Source of the DNA: Hyalangium versicolor
GTDB taxonomy: Bacteria; Myxococcota; Myxococcia; Myxococcales; Myxococcaceae
Assembly: GCF_020103695.1 (NCBI RefSeq)
Contig: NZ_JAHXBF010000009.1
Location: 124,001 to 188,000, forward strand
Direction: 5' to 3'
Length of the DNA: 64,000 bases
The notes below the pieces were generated by a model that saw only the letters and a list, made by a program, of their open reading frames with translations, had not been told where the DNA came from and searched no databases. The number at the start of each line of letters is the position of its first letter. Position 1 is the first letter of the stretch. Below, piece after piece: positions 35,483 through 44,539 of the stretch. Position numbers and translations under genes: made by a program.

Positions 35483-35860
35483 ATGACTCAAACGAAGAAA
35501 CCCGCGAAGGACTGGCGTCCCAAGCTCACGTCCATCGACGATCCCATCGCGGACGACTACTGGTCCTACAGGGCAGAGGACGGAGCAAAGAGAACCTCTC
35601 GCATCACCATCGGCCGCCCTGCGCAGCTTGAAGACGGAACACACTGGTACTGCCCGATGTACTTCGAGCACGTCACTCAAGGAATCGACTACTCCTTCGG
35701 CGTGGGACCAGTCGACGCACTGATGAACGCCATGTATTTCGTCCGCAGGCGCTTCTACGAGTTCGAGGATGTGACCCCCCGCGCGAAGCCCCAAGCTTCC
35801 GCCAAGCGCACCCGGCCGCGTCCGAGTCGCACCGCCCGGAAAGCCGTCAGGCGACCTTGA
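35483..35860 (+). CDS. Small hypothetical protein with basic tail
   Basis: This is an unrecognised 125-residue protein. The first 95 residues are folded-looking and acidic-aromatic, with DDPIADDYWSYRAEDGAKRT and YCPMYFEHVTQGIDYSFGVG. The last 30 (RAKPQASAKRTRPRPSRTAR) are very basic, as in nucleic-acid-binding tails. No signal or membrane segment is present. It starts at ATG 35483 and is divergent from the acyltransferase gene. Its last 14 bases overlap the end of the convergent methyltransferase gene. The function is unknown. Confidence 0.7.
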   Translation: MTQTKKPAKDWRPKLTSIDDPIADDYWSYRAEDGAKRTSRITIGRPAQLEDGTHWYCPMYFEHVTQGIDYSFGVGPVDALMNAMYFVRRRFYEFEDVTPRAKPQASAKRTRPRPSRTARKAVRRP

Positions 35861-36716
35861 AGCACGTCACAGGACACTCGCTCTCGACGCTCTCGGCATT
35901 CCCTCCCCTGGCCGGCTTCGTCACCTTCGCCGAGATGACCACCATGCTCCCAAGCTTCCGCAGCACGGGCAGTGACAGCAGTGCGTAGTCCGCTGCATGC
36001 AGCACGCCGACGACGAGCCGACGTGCCTCGGAGGCCCGCTCGTAGGTGCTCCCGCGCAACACGAAGCGGTTGAACCAGCTCAGCAGCGCGAAGTGCCGCA
36101 GCCTCGCGCCCGGCAGCTTCCCGAGGATCACCTCCAGCTCGGAGGCCTGTAGCGGCCGCTCATCCGGCGTGGCGCCGTCATGAATCGGAATGTGCGCACG
36201 CAGGCGGCGCAACATCGAGCTGAGGCTGAGCGGCTCGGAGAACACCACCCGCGCCCCTGGCTTCGCCCACTGCACCAGCCGCTCCAGCACCGTCTCCAGC
36301 TCGGGAATCAGGTGGTGCAGGATGCCGTCGCCCCAGATGACGTCGAAGCTGTTCTCAGGGAACTCGGCCACCTCCAGCGGTGAGCAGAGGAAACGCACCC
36401 GATCCTCCACTCCCGCCATCCGCGCGCGCTCGGTCGCCAGCCGGATAGACCGTGGCGAGATGTCGATTCCGGTCACTCGCGCTCCCCTGCTCGCCAACAG
36501 GATCGCGTTGGTGCCATCCCCGCAGCCCACATCCAGCACGTGCTGGCCATGCAGCTCTCCCAAGAGTTCGAAGCGGAACTCCTTGTGGAACCACGGGCGC
36601 AGCCGTCCCGCGTACCTCCGCACAACCTCCGGCTCCACCGGAGAAACGCCCCGGAGCTTCACTTCCGCCAGCCGATCAAAGAACGCCGCTTCCGATACCC
36701 ACCGCTCCGCCCTCAT
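35847..36716 (-). CDS. Class I SAM-dependent methyltransferase
   Basis: This 289-residue enzyme has a SAM-binding Rossmann domain: VLDVGCGDGTNAILLASRGA (motif I), VTGIDISPRSI (motif II) and SFDVIWGDGILHHLIPELET (motif III region). A C-terminal segment with two hydrophobic stretches (LHAADYALLSLPVLRKLGSM) suggests membrane association, as in lipid or quinone methyltransferases. The ATG at 36716 follows GGGGAGACAC; a second ATG 30 bases upstream lacks a site. The gene is divergent from the FHA protein, with about 220 bp between. The substrate is unknown. Confidence 0.85.
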   Translation of the reverse strand: MRAERWVSEAAFFDRLAEVKLRGVSPVEPEVVRRYAGRLRPWFHKEFRFELLGELHGQHVLDVGCGDGTNAILLASRGARVTGIDISPRSIRLATERARMAGVEDRVRFLCSPLEVAEFPENSFDVIWGDGILHHLIPELETVLERLVQWAKPGARVVFSEPLSLSSMLRRLRAHIPIHDGATPDERPLQASELEVILGKLPGARLRHFALLSWFNRFVLRGSTYERASEARRLVVGVLHAADYALLSLPVLRKLGSMVVISAKVTKPARGGNAESVESECPVTCFKVA

Positions 36717-36938
36717 GTGTCTCCCCCACCATTCGAGTGGTCTCATCTGGGAAATGCCTCAGCCTCACTGGGTGGACGAATCTTTCGGATCACCCATCTC
36801 ACCGGTCAGGCGGATGTCGTACAGCTGACGTCTCCTGTGCGCCACGAGGCGTCCGCGATTCTCCGCACCGGCGCGGGAACCTTTCGGAAAAGGCGGTGTC
36901 AGTTCTCTCAGCAAGTAAGCAAGCAGGGAGCCGCCACC

Positions 36939-38804
36939 ATGGCCATTCCGCTGACAATCAAGGTCTTCAAGGGCGAGACGCTCGTTACCTCGCAGGATTT
37001 CGAGCGCGACATCATCAAGATCGGTCGCCTTTCCTCCGCACACCTGCGCCTGGATGACGAAACGGTCAGCCGGGTCCACTCCGTCCTCGAGGCTTCGGCC
37101 GATGGCTCGCTGTCCGTCATCGACATGGGCAGCGTCGAGGGCACCTACGTCAACGGCAAGCGCGTCAACAAGGGCCGCGTCACCTTCGGCGACGAGATCC
37201 GCCTGGGTGGCACCACCCTGCGCCTGGAGAACCCGGCTGCGGTCGCCGCTGTGAACCTCGCCTCCGCCGTGGCGAGCACCGAAGTCCCCGTGCAGGTCGC
37301 AGCCGTGACTCCGGAAGTCACACTGCCTCCCGCTCCCGCTCCTACCCCCGCGGTTGAGCCGTCCCCTACACTCTCTGCGCAGCCCGAACTCGCGTCGACA
37401 CCAGCCGAGGTGCCTCTGCCTCAGCCCGCGCCTCGCATCCGCGAACACCGAACAGGCCGGGCGAGCGGCCCCATGGGTGTGTCGCTGAGCTTCGTGTGGG
37501 GCGACCAGCGCGTCGGAGAGTTCTTCCTGCCTCCTGACCAGAAGAAGTCCTTCACCGCGGGTAGCGCCCAGGGCGTGGACTTCGTGATGGGAGACTCGCG
37601 TCTCGGCAGCCCGCGCCTGGAGGTGCTGCGCACCGACGGGCAGACATACACCGTCTGCTTCACCGGCAAGATGAAGGGCGAACTCATCCGCGACGCGGAG
37701 ACCCTGACCCTCGAGGCGGTCATCGAGTCCGGCAAGGCCTCGCATGAAGACACCACGTACATACTGGCGCTCCAAACGGACGATGTCTTCTGGGTGGATC
37801 TGGGCGGAGTAACGCTAGAGGTGTGCTTCCAGCCCGTGCCCAAGCGCGTCCACGTCCCACTAGCCGAGTCAGTGGACTACCGCGCGCTGAACATCTTCCT
37901 GGTGATGTTCTTCGCCGCGACGATGTTCGTGATCAGCGCGATGAACCGGACCGGCGGGGACGAGTCTTTCGCGGACGAACTCTCCGGCGATCAGTCGCGG
38001 CTGACGAAGCTGATCATCAAGCAGTCCGAGCCGCAGAAGAACCACTTCCTGGCCAAATTGAACGAGCAGAAGGAACAGAAACGGGCCACCACTCAGAAGC
38101 CCACTGATCCGCAGAGGCCGCTGCGCAGGACGCAGGACAAGCAGCGCACCTCCACGAGCACGATGACGTCGAAGGACAAGGCGCAAGCGCTCGTGAAGAA
38201 TCTGCTGGGCGGTCCAGGCAAGGGGCTGGCGAACCTCTTCGGTTCCACAGGTAAGGGCAACGAACTCAAGAACGCCGTCAGCAACGTGAGCGCGATGCTG
38301 GGCACCCCGGGAGGCTTCGGCACCCTGGTGACGAAGAGCGGTCCGGGTGGCCCGGGCGGTGGCACCGGCAGCACCATCGGCCTGGGGCCTCTGGGAACCC
38401 AGGGCCGCGCGGGCGGCAATCAGAACTACGGCACACCCACGGGGCTCACGGGCAAGCAGAGCGTGGACGTGGCCATCGCCGCCTCGGAGCCGGAGATCAA
38501 GGAGGGCACCCTGGACAAGGATCTCGTCCGCAAGGTCATCCAGGACCACAAGCAACAGATCCGCGCCTGCTTCGAGAGCCTGCTCAACCAGTACCCGGAC
38601 CTGAACGGTAAGGTGCAGACCCAGTTCACCATCGGGCCCCAGGGACAGGTGCTCCAGTCGAAGGTGGCGCAGTCCAGCACGGGCAGCAGGGAGTTGGACT
38701 CGTGCGTGGCCAACCACGTGCGCCTCTGGGAGTTCCCCAAGCCCAAGGGCGGCGGCATCGTCGTGGTCAGCTACCCCTTCATCTTCAAGCAGTCCGGCCG
38801 GTAG
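36939..38804 (+). CDS. FHA-domain membrane protein with AgmX/PglI-type C-terminus
   Basis: This is a 621-residue signalling or envelope protein. Residues 1-95 are an FHA domain, with IKIGRLSSAHLRLDDETVSR and VHSVLE holding the phosphothreonine pocket. A proline-alanine linker follows, then a beta-rich domain over residues about 180-300. A single membrane helix around residue 315 (ALNIFLVMFFAATMFVI) separates the cytoplasmic part from a periplasmic glycine-rich region. The last 100 residues, from DLVRKVIQDHKQQIRACFES to the end, match the TonB-like domain found in AgmX and PglI. It probably links cytoplasmic Ser/Thr phosphorylation to an envelope machine, possibly motility. ATG 36939 opens the FHA fold. 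Confidence 0.88.
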   Translation: MAIPLTIKVFKGETLVTSQDFERDIIKIGRLSSAHLRLDDETVSRVHSVLEASADGSLSVIDMGSVEGTYVNGKRVNKGRVTFGDEIRLGGTTLRLENPAAVAAVNLASAVASTEVPVQVAAVTPEVTLPPAPAPTPAVEPSPTLSAQPELASTPAEVPLPQPAPRIREHRTGRASGPMGVSLSFVWGDQRVGEFFLPPDQKKSFTAGSAQGVDFVMGDSRLGSPRLEVLRTDGQTYTVCFTGKMKGELIRDAETLTLEAVIESGKASHEDTTYILALQTDDVFWVDLGGVTLEVCFQPVPKRVHVPLAESVDYRALNIFLVMFFAATMFVISAMNRTGGDESFADELSGDQSRLTKLIIKQSEPQKNHFLAKLNEQKEQKRATTQKPTDPQRPLRRTQDKQRTSTSTMTSKDKAQALVKNLLGGPGKGLANLFGSTGKGNELKNAVSNVSAMLGTPGGFGTLVTKSGPGGPGGGTGSTIGLGPLGTQGRAGGNQNYGTPTGLTGKQSVDVAIAASEPEIKEGTLDKDLVRKVIQDHKQQIRACFESLLNQYPDLNGKVQTQFTIGPQGQVLQSKVAQSSTGSRELDSCVANHVRLWEFPKPKGGGIVVVSYPFIFKQSGR

Positions 38805-38810
38805 GGCTCA

Positions 38811-38843
38811 CGGGAGCGAGCATTCCGATGGAGCCCGCTCCCG
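38811..38843. terminator. Hairpin between convergent genes
   Basis: CGGGAGCG (38811-38818) pairs with CGCTCCCG (38836-38843) in a perfect 8-bp stem with a 17-base loop. It sits 6 bp after the FHA gene stop and 31 bp before the end of the convergent PPC lipoprotein gene. No T-tract follows, so its efficiency is unsure. Confidence 0.5.
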
Positions 38844-38874
38844 GTTCCCACGGCGAACGGCCGCTGCCCGTCCT

Positions 38875-39645
38875 CTACTTGGTGAGCGCGTCCACGCGGA
38901 AGGTGCAGCCGAAGTGGTCCACGCCCTCGATCATGATGTAGGCCTTACCGGCCACGGGGTTGGTGATGGTGCAGACCGCGGGCAGCGTCGAGTTGCTCGT
39001 GGCGCAGTCCACTGCGCCAGGCACCGCGGGAGCATCTCCCTGACGGACATAGAGATTGAACGGGCCAGTCTCCCACGCGCTTGTCTGGGTGGCGGTCACC
39101 TGGAGCCGCTTCTTGCCCGCCGGCACATCTACTTCGTACACGGTGCGTGCCAGTCGATTGGCCGAGATGGACACCGGCGTCGCGAGCGAGATGGGATTGC
39201 TGTAGTACGCGTGCAGCGTGGCGCCGGAGAACGCCTCAAAGCCATAGACGAGGACATAGTACGGCTCGTCGTCTCCCACGCCGGTATACGCGCAGTTCTC
39301 CTTATTGCCCACCGAATCGCTCAGGCAGTCATAATCGGAGAACGTGGGCTCGGCGAAGGCCTTCACGTAGAGGTCCGCGTCACCACTGCCCCCTCGCAAC
39401 GTGAAGCTCAATTTCGCCGCGGGCGCCGGGTTGACCAGGCGGAAGGACTGCACCGAGCCCAGTCCGCCCTGCACCGTCACCGGATAGCCATTGAAGATAT
39501 CCGTGGAGAGCGCTTGGGCCCGGGCCACCAACTCCGGCTCCACCTGGGGCGCCACCTTGCCTTCGGTCCCCGGAAGCGGTTCGCCACAACCAACGACAGA
39601 CATCGAGATCAGGGCCACTGCGGACACTGCACGGGCGAGGTGCAT
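38875..39645 (-). CDS. PPC-domain lipoprotein
   Basis: The 256-residue precursor begins MHLARAVSAVALISMSVVGCGEP, a lipoprotein signal with lipobox VVGC. The mature part is almost entirely beta. Residues about 60-150 form one PPC domain with RGGSGDADLYVKAFAEPTFS and YYVLVYGFEAFSGATL. The C-terminal half resembles a second PPC domain (VPAGKKRLQVTATQTSAWET, AYIMIEGVDHFGCTFRVD). PPC domains usually trail secreted proteases; here there is no catalytic domain. Start ATG 39645 is chosen since GGAG lies six bases upstream and the hydrophobic core follows immediately. The role is probably binding at the cell surface. Confidence 0.85.
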   Translation of the reverse strand: MHLARAVSAVALISMSVVGCGEPLPGTEGKVAPQVEPELVARAQALSTDIFNGYPVTVQGGLGSVQSFRLVNPAPAAKLSFTLRGGSGDADLYVKAFAEPTFSDYDCLSDSVGNKENCAYTGVGDDEPYYVLVYGFEAFSGATLHAYYSNPISLATPVSISANRLARTVYEVDVPAGKKRLQVTATQTSAWETGPFNLYVRQGDAPAVPGAVDCATSNSTLPAVCTITNPVAGKAYIMIEGVDHFGCTFRVDALTK

Positions 39646-39742
39646 TGACACTCCATGCTTGGGTTGGAGCGCACACAGTAGTGGCCAACACCGCACCGAT
39701 TGTCACAAGCCAGAAACTTCTTCCAATCCCTCCATGAAAAGA

Positions 39743-39789
39743 CACCAGGGGCCCTTGAGAAGAATCCCCCTCTCGCGAAACCCCTGGTG
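39743..39789 (-). terminator. Terminator after the FG-GAP/metal-binding repeat gene
   Basis: CACCAGGGG (39743-39751) and CCCCTGGTG (39781-39789) form a perfect 9-bp stem around a 29-base loop. On the minus strand the stem is followed by TCTTTTCAT. It lies just beyond the stop at 39813. Confidence 0.75.
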
Positions 39790-39812
39790 CCTGGAACCGC
39801 ATCAGCGGGAGA

Positions 39813-42800
39813 TCAGAGCTCGCAGATGGACGCGTTGGCGTCGTTCACGTCCCGGTTGTTGGTGACGTAGACGACGGAGCAGGAGGGTCCGCCACACGAG
39901 TTGATGCCCGGGTCCGTGCTGTCACCGCAGCCATCGCGATCGACATCCTTGTACCAGCGCAGCACCTGGTACGCGCCGGCGTTGGAGTCGTTGCAGTCAT
40001 CCGGTGTGGCGAGCAGGTACTTTCCCTGGACGAGCACCTTTCCCGTCAGGGGATCCTTGAGGTCGCTCGGATCGGAGCACCAGCGGAGCTGGAAGCCCGT
40101 ACCCGCATGCCCATCCTTGTCCGCATCGCCGTACCACAGGGGAGCGCCTCCGTTGGCAACAGGCAAGGCCGGGTCCACGTCGTTCGTGTCCCCGTCGCAG
40201 TCATTGTCCACCTGGTTGGCATAGGTCCCTGCCTCGCAGATCTCCGGACGGCCGGGGTTCACGTTCGGGTTGCTGTCATTGCAATCCAACTCGCGCTCGA
40301 CATAGCCCGGGAGAGTGGAGCACCGCGTGAGCGTGTTCGTCCGGTCGCCGTAGGTATCCCCATCCGCATCGCGGTACCAGACCTTGGCGTTGACGCCGTT
40401 CTCCGTGTTGCCATCGCAGTTGTTGTCCACCTGGGTCTGGCTCGCGGGCTCGCACACCTCGGCCTGGGACGGGTTGATGCTGGAGCTGCTGTCGTTGCAG
40501 TCCGTCTTGTTGCCGACATAGCCCGAGACGATCATGCGGCAGGCCACCACGGGCGAGGCGGAGGCATTGCCGAACCCATCGCCATCCGCATCGGGGTACC
40601 ACGCGGTGGTGGCAATCCCCTCGTCCACGCTGCCGTCGCAGTCATTGTCCAGGCCATCGCACACCTCCGTGCCACCCGGCTTCACGGTGGCATCGCCGTC
40701 ATTGCAGTCGGCATGGCTGGCCACATAGCCGGCAGGGGCGGAGCAGGCGCTGACGCTGAAGGCCGCGTTGGTGGTGCCCACGCCATCGCCATCGGAGTCC
40801 GCGTACCACACGCTCAGCACGCCCTCGTCCACGACGCCATCGCAGTCATTGTCCTTCCCATCGCAGACCTCGGTGGCGCCGGGCTTCACGGAGGCGCTCG
40901 CGTCGTTGCAATCCTGGTTGCTCGCGACGTAGCCGGTGGGAGCCGTGCACGCGCTGACGAAGACGTAGGGGCTGCCGTACCCGTCATGGTCGGAGTCCAG
41001 GAAGAAGCTCGCCTTCACTCCCTCGTCCGTGTCGAAGTTGCAGTTGTTGTCCAGGCCATCGCAGACCTCGGCCTTGCCCGGGTACATCTGCGCGCCGTTC
41101 GTCGTCGAGTCGTTGCAGTCGTCACTGAGCGTGGAGTAACCCGCAGGCTTGCTGCAGGCCTGGGCGGTCTGCGCGGGCACACCATGTCCGTCGCCGTCCG
41201 CGTCGCGGAAGTAGGTCGTCAGCACTCCCTCGTCCACGGCACCGTCGCAGTTGTTGTCCTTGCTGTCGCAAACCTCCGCGGCCCCCGGATGGGTGATGGC
41301 GAGGGTGTCATCGCAGTCCGTGTTGTTGCTCACATGGTTCGCTGGCGCCACGCAGGCCTGGACGGCACTCGCGTTGCGGCCGTAGCCGTCAGCGTCGCCG
41401 TCGGGATACCAGGTCGGCCAGAGGCTCTGATCCTCATCCACGTTCCCATCGCAGTTGTTGTCCTTGTTGTCGCAGACCTCCGCGGCGAACTGGTGGATGG
41501 AGCTGTCATGGTCCGTGCTGTAGTTGGGATCCGTGTTGCCGGCGGGCGGATCGCACTCCAGACCATCGAACTGGCTGAAGTCGATCCATCCCGAGGAGCT
41601 GGGGGGCGTGCAGCCCAGGTACGCGGTACTGAAGTAGATGTACTCGTCCCCGTCCGCGTCCTCGAACCACGTCTTCATGTCCACCGCGTTGTCATCCACC
41701 GACCCGTTGCAGTCGTTGTCCTTGTTGTCACAGACCTCGGCGGCACCGGGATAGCTGTTGGCATCCGTGTCATCACAGTCGCCGCTGATCAGGGCCTTCT
41801 TGCTGCCAGCCGCGGGCTCGCCGCAGGTGCGTGCCGCCCCCGTGCTCGTGCCGAAGCGGTCACTGTCATTGTCCGGGTACCACCAGCGGGGGCCATATCC
41901 GAGCACCACATAGACCGCGCCAGCTCCCGAGGAGAAACCAGGTGCGCCAACGGCGAAGTCCGCTGAGCCGTCATCGTTCACGTCTCCGAGCGCCACCAGC
42001 GCCCGGCCTGTCTCGCTGGCCGCCGCCGCGCCTCCGTAGCGGGCCGTCGCCGCCAACGAGCTGTTGCCCGCGAACCGCGACGCGGTGCCGTACACCACGT
42101 ACACGGCGCCGGTGTTGCTGGTGTGTCCGGGGGCTCCGATGAGCAGATCATTGAAGCCATCGCCATTGATGTCTCCGGGACCCACGATGGCCGTGCCCGC
42201 CAGGTCGGAGGCCACGCCGGTGAAGCGAGGCTGGGAGGCCAGGGAGCTGGGCGTAGCCACAGGACCCAGGGAGCTTCCGCCATACACCAGGTAGGCCTTG
42301 CCGGCCGCGGTGCTCGAGCCCGGCGCGCCGATGAGCAGATCCGCGACGCCGTCCTTGTCCACGTCGCCCGCATTGCTCACCGCGGAGCCCGCGAGCTCTC
42401 CCGCGACGGAGCCGGTGAAGACGAGCAGGTTCGCCGAGGAGAAGCTTTGGACTCCGGACAGCGGGCCGAAGAACACGAACACCGCGCCCGAGTCCGTCAG
42501 GGCCCCCGCGTCATAGCGAGGCGCACCCACGACCAGGTCGTTGCTTCCGTCCCCGTTCAGGTCGAGCACCGCCACGGAGGAACCCGCCTGATAGTTGCTC
42601 TGCGTGAGCCCTCCCAGCAGCTTGATGGGTGCGCTGCCGAGCAGACCGGCCGAGGAAGGCGTCACCGGGCCGGGCTGGACGAAGACCGCACCGGTGTCCG
42701 TGTAGGTCGTGCTCGTATCGTAGAAGGGAGCGCCGACGATCAGGTCCGCCACACCGTCGCCGGTGACATCCCCCACCGTCACAGCCGTGCCCGACTGCTC

Positions 42801-43361
42801 CAGCGGGGTGAAGCCCTTGAGGCGAGGACTGGTCGTGGTGAGCGCCTTGTCACCGCCGTTGATCAGGCCGGAGTCCACCGGGTAGACGATGCCCAGGTTG
42901 CTGGAATAGGCGGGCGCGCCCAGCACGAGATCATCCCCCGAACCCGAGATGAAGTCCCCCGCCGCCACGGCGGTGCCCAGGCGGTTGGCCGCCACCTCGC
43001 CCTCGAAGCGCGTGGTGTAGCTGCGGATGTCCAACGGCTGAGCCAGAGGGAGCACCTGGGTATAGCCCTTGAGCGTGGTGCCTGATCCAGGTGAGCCCAC
43101 GATGAGTTCCCGGGAAGCACCGCCGCCGGGCTCACGTACGGCCAGTGAGGATCCCGTGCGAGTGCCCGCCAGGCCCAGAAAACGCCTCTCTACCTGGGTG
43201 GGAAGTGCTGTCGCCGCAGCGAGGGGCAGCTTGCAGAGCGGATCTCCCGGCAGCTCTTGCACCACTGTCGCTGAGGGGTGTTCCTCTGTCTTCTTGGGCT
43301 CAGCGTCGGTACACGCCGCGAATGCCATACCTGACAGCAGCAATGCCAATCGTCTCTTCAA
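39813..43361 (-). CDS. Giant lipoprotein: seven-repeat FG-GAP propeller plus acidic metal-binding repeats
   Basis: This is an 1182-residue surface lipoprotein. The TTG at 43361, six bases after AGGAG, gives MKRRLALLLSGMAFAACTDA with lipobox FAAC. Residues about 60-500 contain seven FG-GAP-like units, each with a calcium loop such as GDVTGDGVADLIVGAP, GDINGDGFNDLLIGAP and LDLNGDGSNDLVVGAP. Seven is the number of blades in an integrin-type propeller. Residues about 540-1150 hold about eight repeats of the MopI type (AAEVCDNKDNDCNGSVDDN, AAEVCDSKDNNCDGAVDEG, WYADSDGDGVG). They are rich in Asp and paired cysteines that would chelate metal and be held by disulphides. Several myxobacterial proteins carry such repeats. 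It is probably an adhesin or an envelope metal sink. Confidence 0.88.
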   Translation of the reverse strand: MKRRLALLLSGMAFAACTDAEPKKTEEHPSATVVQELPGDPLCKLPLAAATALPTQVERRFLGLAGTRTGSSLAVREPGGGASRELIVGSPGSGTTLKGYTQVLPLAQPLDIRSYTTRFEGEVAANRLGTAVAAGDFISGSGDDLVLGAPAYSSNLGIVYPVDSGLINGGDKALTTTSPRLKGFTPLEQSGTAVTVGDVTGDGVADLIVGAPFYDTSTTYTDTGAVFVQPGPVTPSSAGLLGSAPIKLLGGLTQSNYQAGSSVAVLDLNGDGSNDLVVGAPRYDAGALTDSGAVFVFFGPLSGVQSFSSANLLVFTGSVAGELAGSAVSNAGDVDKDGVADLLIGAPGSSTAAGKAYLVYGGSSLGPVATPSSLASQPRFTGVASDLAGTAIVGPGDINGDGFNDLLIGAPGHTSNTGAVYVVYGTASRFAGNSSLAATARYGGAAAASETGRALVALGDVNDDGSADFAVGAPGFSSGAGAVYVVLGYGPRWWYPDNDSDRFGTSTGAARTCGEPAAGSKKALISGDCDDTDANSYPGAAEVCDNKDNDCNGSVDDNAVDMKTWFEDADGDEYIYFSTAYLGCTPPSSSGWIDFSQFDGLECDPPAGNTDPNYSTDHDSSIHQFAAEVCDNKDNNCDGNVDEDQSLWPTWYPDGDADGYGRNASAVQACVAPANHVSNNTDCDDTLAITHPGAAEVCDSKDNNCDGAVDEGVLTTYFRDADGDGHGVPAQTAQACSKPAGYSTLSDDCNDSTTNGAQMYPGKAEVCDGLDNNCNFDTDEGVKASFFLDSDHDGYGSPYVFVSACTAPTGYVASNQDCNDASASVKPGATEVCDGKDNDCDGVVDEGVLSVWYADSDGDGVGTTNAAFSVSACSAPAGYVASHADCNDGDATVKPGGTEVCDGLDNDCDGSVDEGIATTAWYPDADGDGFGNASASPVVACRMIVSGYVGNKTDCNDSSSSINPSQAEVCEPASQTQVDNNCDGNTENGVNAKVWYRDADGDTYGDRTNTLTRCSTLPGYVERELDCNDSNPNVNPGRPEICEAGTYANQVDNDCDGDTNDVDPALPVANGGAPLWYGDADKDGHAGTGFQLRWCSDPSDLKDPLTGKVLVQGKYLLATPDDCNDSNAGAYQVLRWYKDVDRDGCGDSTDPGINSCGGPSCSVVYVTNNRDVNDANASICEL

Positions 43362-43574
43362 TGCCAACTCCTGGGTGAGGGGCTCGATGCAACGGATTGG
43401 CTCCTTAGCCCACACCCGAAGTGAACACAGTCAATAACAGGCTTCTTCGGACCATCTTGAAAAACCGGAACGCGTCACGTACGCTCGACCTTTCGAGATC
43501 ACTCGCTCGCCCGGGCGTCAAGGTCTCGGGGGTGGTCTATCCGCGCCCACGGAGGCCCGAGTATCATCCGAGCC

Positions 43575-44471
43575 ATGAGCCCTCCACTCCCCCAATCGCG
43601 TTACGGAAATGGGAACGGCGTGCTGATACATGGCGACGGCCGCGCCGTGGACTCCTTGGAGAAGGAAGAGGTGCTGGCCCTGCTCGCGAAGGCCGGCTTC
43701 ATCGTCTTCCGAGGATTCAGCGCGGATCTCTCTTCGTTCTCCCGCTTCGTCCAGCGCCTGAGCGTTCGCGTCACGCTTGATCCCGCGCGCCAGTTCCACG
43801 GCGGCAAGGTCGCCCAGAAGGTGGATGCCGGCTACGACGCCATCGGCCTGCACTGCGAGAACGGCAACAACCCCTTCCAGCCCCACCTGTGCTGGTTCTT
43901 CTGCGAGAAGGCCGCCACGGAGGGCTCGCAGACCACCGTCTGTGACGGCAACCTGGTCTGGGACGCCCTCTCCGCCTCCACGCGCGAGCGCTTCCTGGCC
44001 CAGCCCATCCAGTACAGCCGCCACGTGGAGGCAGCGAAGTGGAAGTTCTTTGTCTTCCACTCTCTCCAGGGACGCAAGCCGCTCGAGCAGATCGAGTACA
44101 GCGATCTGGCCGCCATCTACGAGGGACACCAGGGCGCCAGCGCGGAGCTCAAGCCGGACGGCGCCATCCACTACACCTACCAGGTGCCCGCCGCCCACCC
44201 GACCCAGTTCTCGGATCGGATCGCCTTCGCCAACAGCATGCTGGGGCCTTCGTACAACTACGAGAAGCCGAAGATCACCTTCGCGGACGACTCGCCCATC
44301 CCCGAGCCGATCTTGAAGGAGATCGCCGAAGTCTCCGAGCGGCTCACGGAGAACATCGAGTGGCAGAACGGTGAAGTGGTGCTGATCGACAACACCCGGG
44401 TGATGCACGGCCGACGCGCGATCAAAGACCCCCAGAGAACCATCTACAACGCGCTGAGCTTCCTCCGGTGA
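43575..44471 (+). CDS. TauD/TfdA-like Fe(II)/2-oxoglutarate dioxygenase
   Basis: This 298-residue enzyme has the jelly-roll facial triad. GLHCENGNNPFQPHLCWFFC gives the first His (93) and the acidic ligand Glu95, where most relatives have Asp. VMHGRRAIKDPQRTIYNALS gives the last His (278) and the arginine that would bind 2-oxoglutarate. It hydroxylates or desaturates a small substrate, probably an amino acid or an intermediate of the neighbouring lipid or natural-product pathway. It is the first gene of a plus-strand run; the RND exporter begins 68 bp downstream. The Glu-for-Asp ligand occurs in the related SyrB/CAS-like branch, so chemistry should be checked. Confidence 0.88.
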   Translation: MSPPLPQSRYGNGNGVLIHGDGRAVDSLEKEEVLALLAKAGFIVFRGFSADLSSFSRFVQRLSVRVTLDPARQFHGGKVAQKVDAGYDAIGLHCENGNNPFQPHLCWFFCEKAATEGSQTTVCDGNLVWDALSASTRERFLAQPIQYSRHVEAAKWKFFVFHSLQGRKPLEQIEYSDLAAIYEGHQGASAELKPDGAIHYTYQVPAAHPTQFSDRIAFANSMLGPSYNYEKPKITFADDSPIPEPILKEIAEVSERLTENIEWQNGEVVLIDNTRVMHGRRAIKDPQRTIYNALSFLR

Positions 44472-44539
44472 GGCTCCGTCCGGGCGCACGCCTGGACCGG
44501 GGCCCCAACAACCCAGGAGTGGTCTAAAGGAGTGTCCGA

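Noticed and set aside
39900..41760. Regular repeats suggesting a CRISPR or tandem-repeat array
   Set aside because: They are diverged protein repeats (EVCDxxDNDCDG) in frame, with unequal spacing and no constant direct repeat at DNA level.
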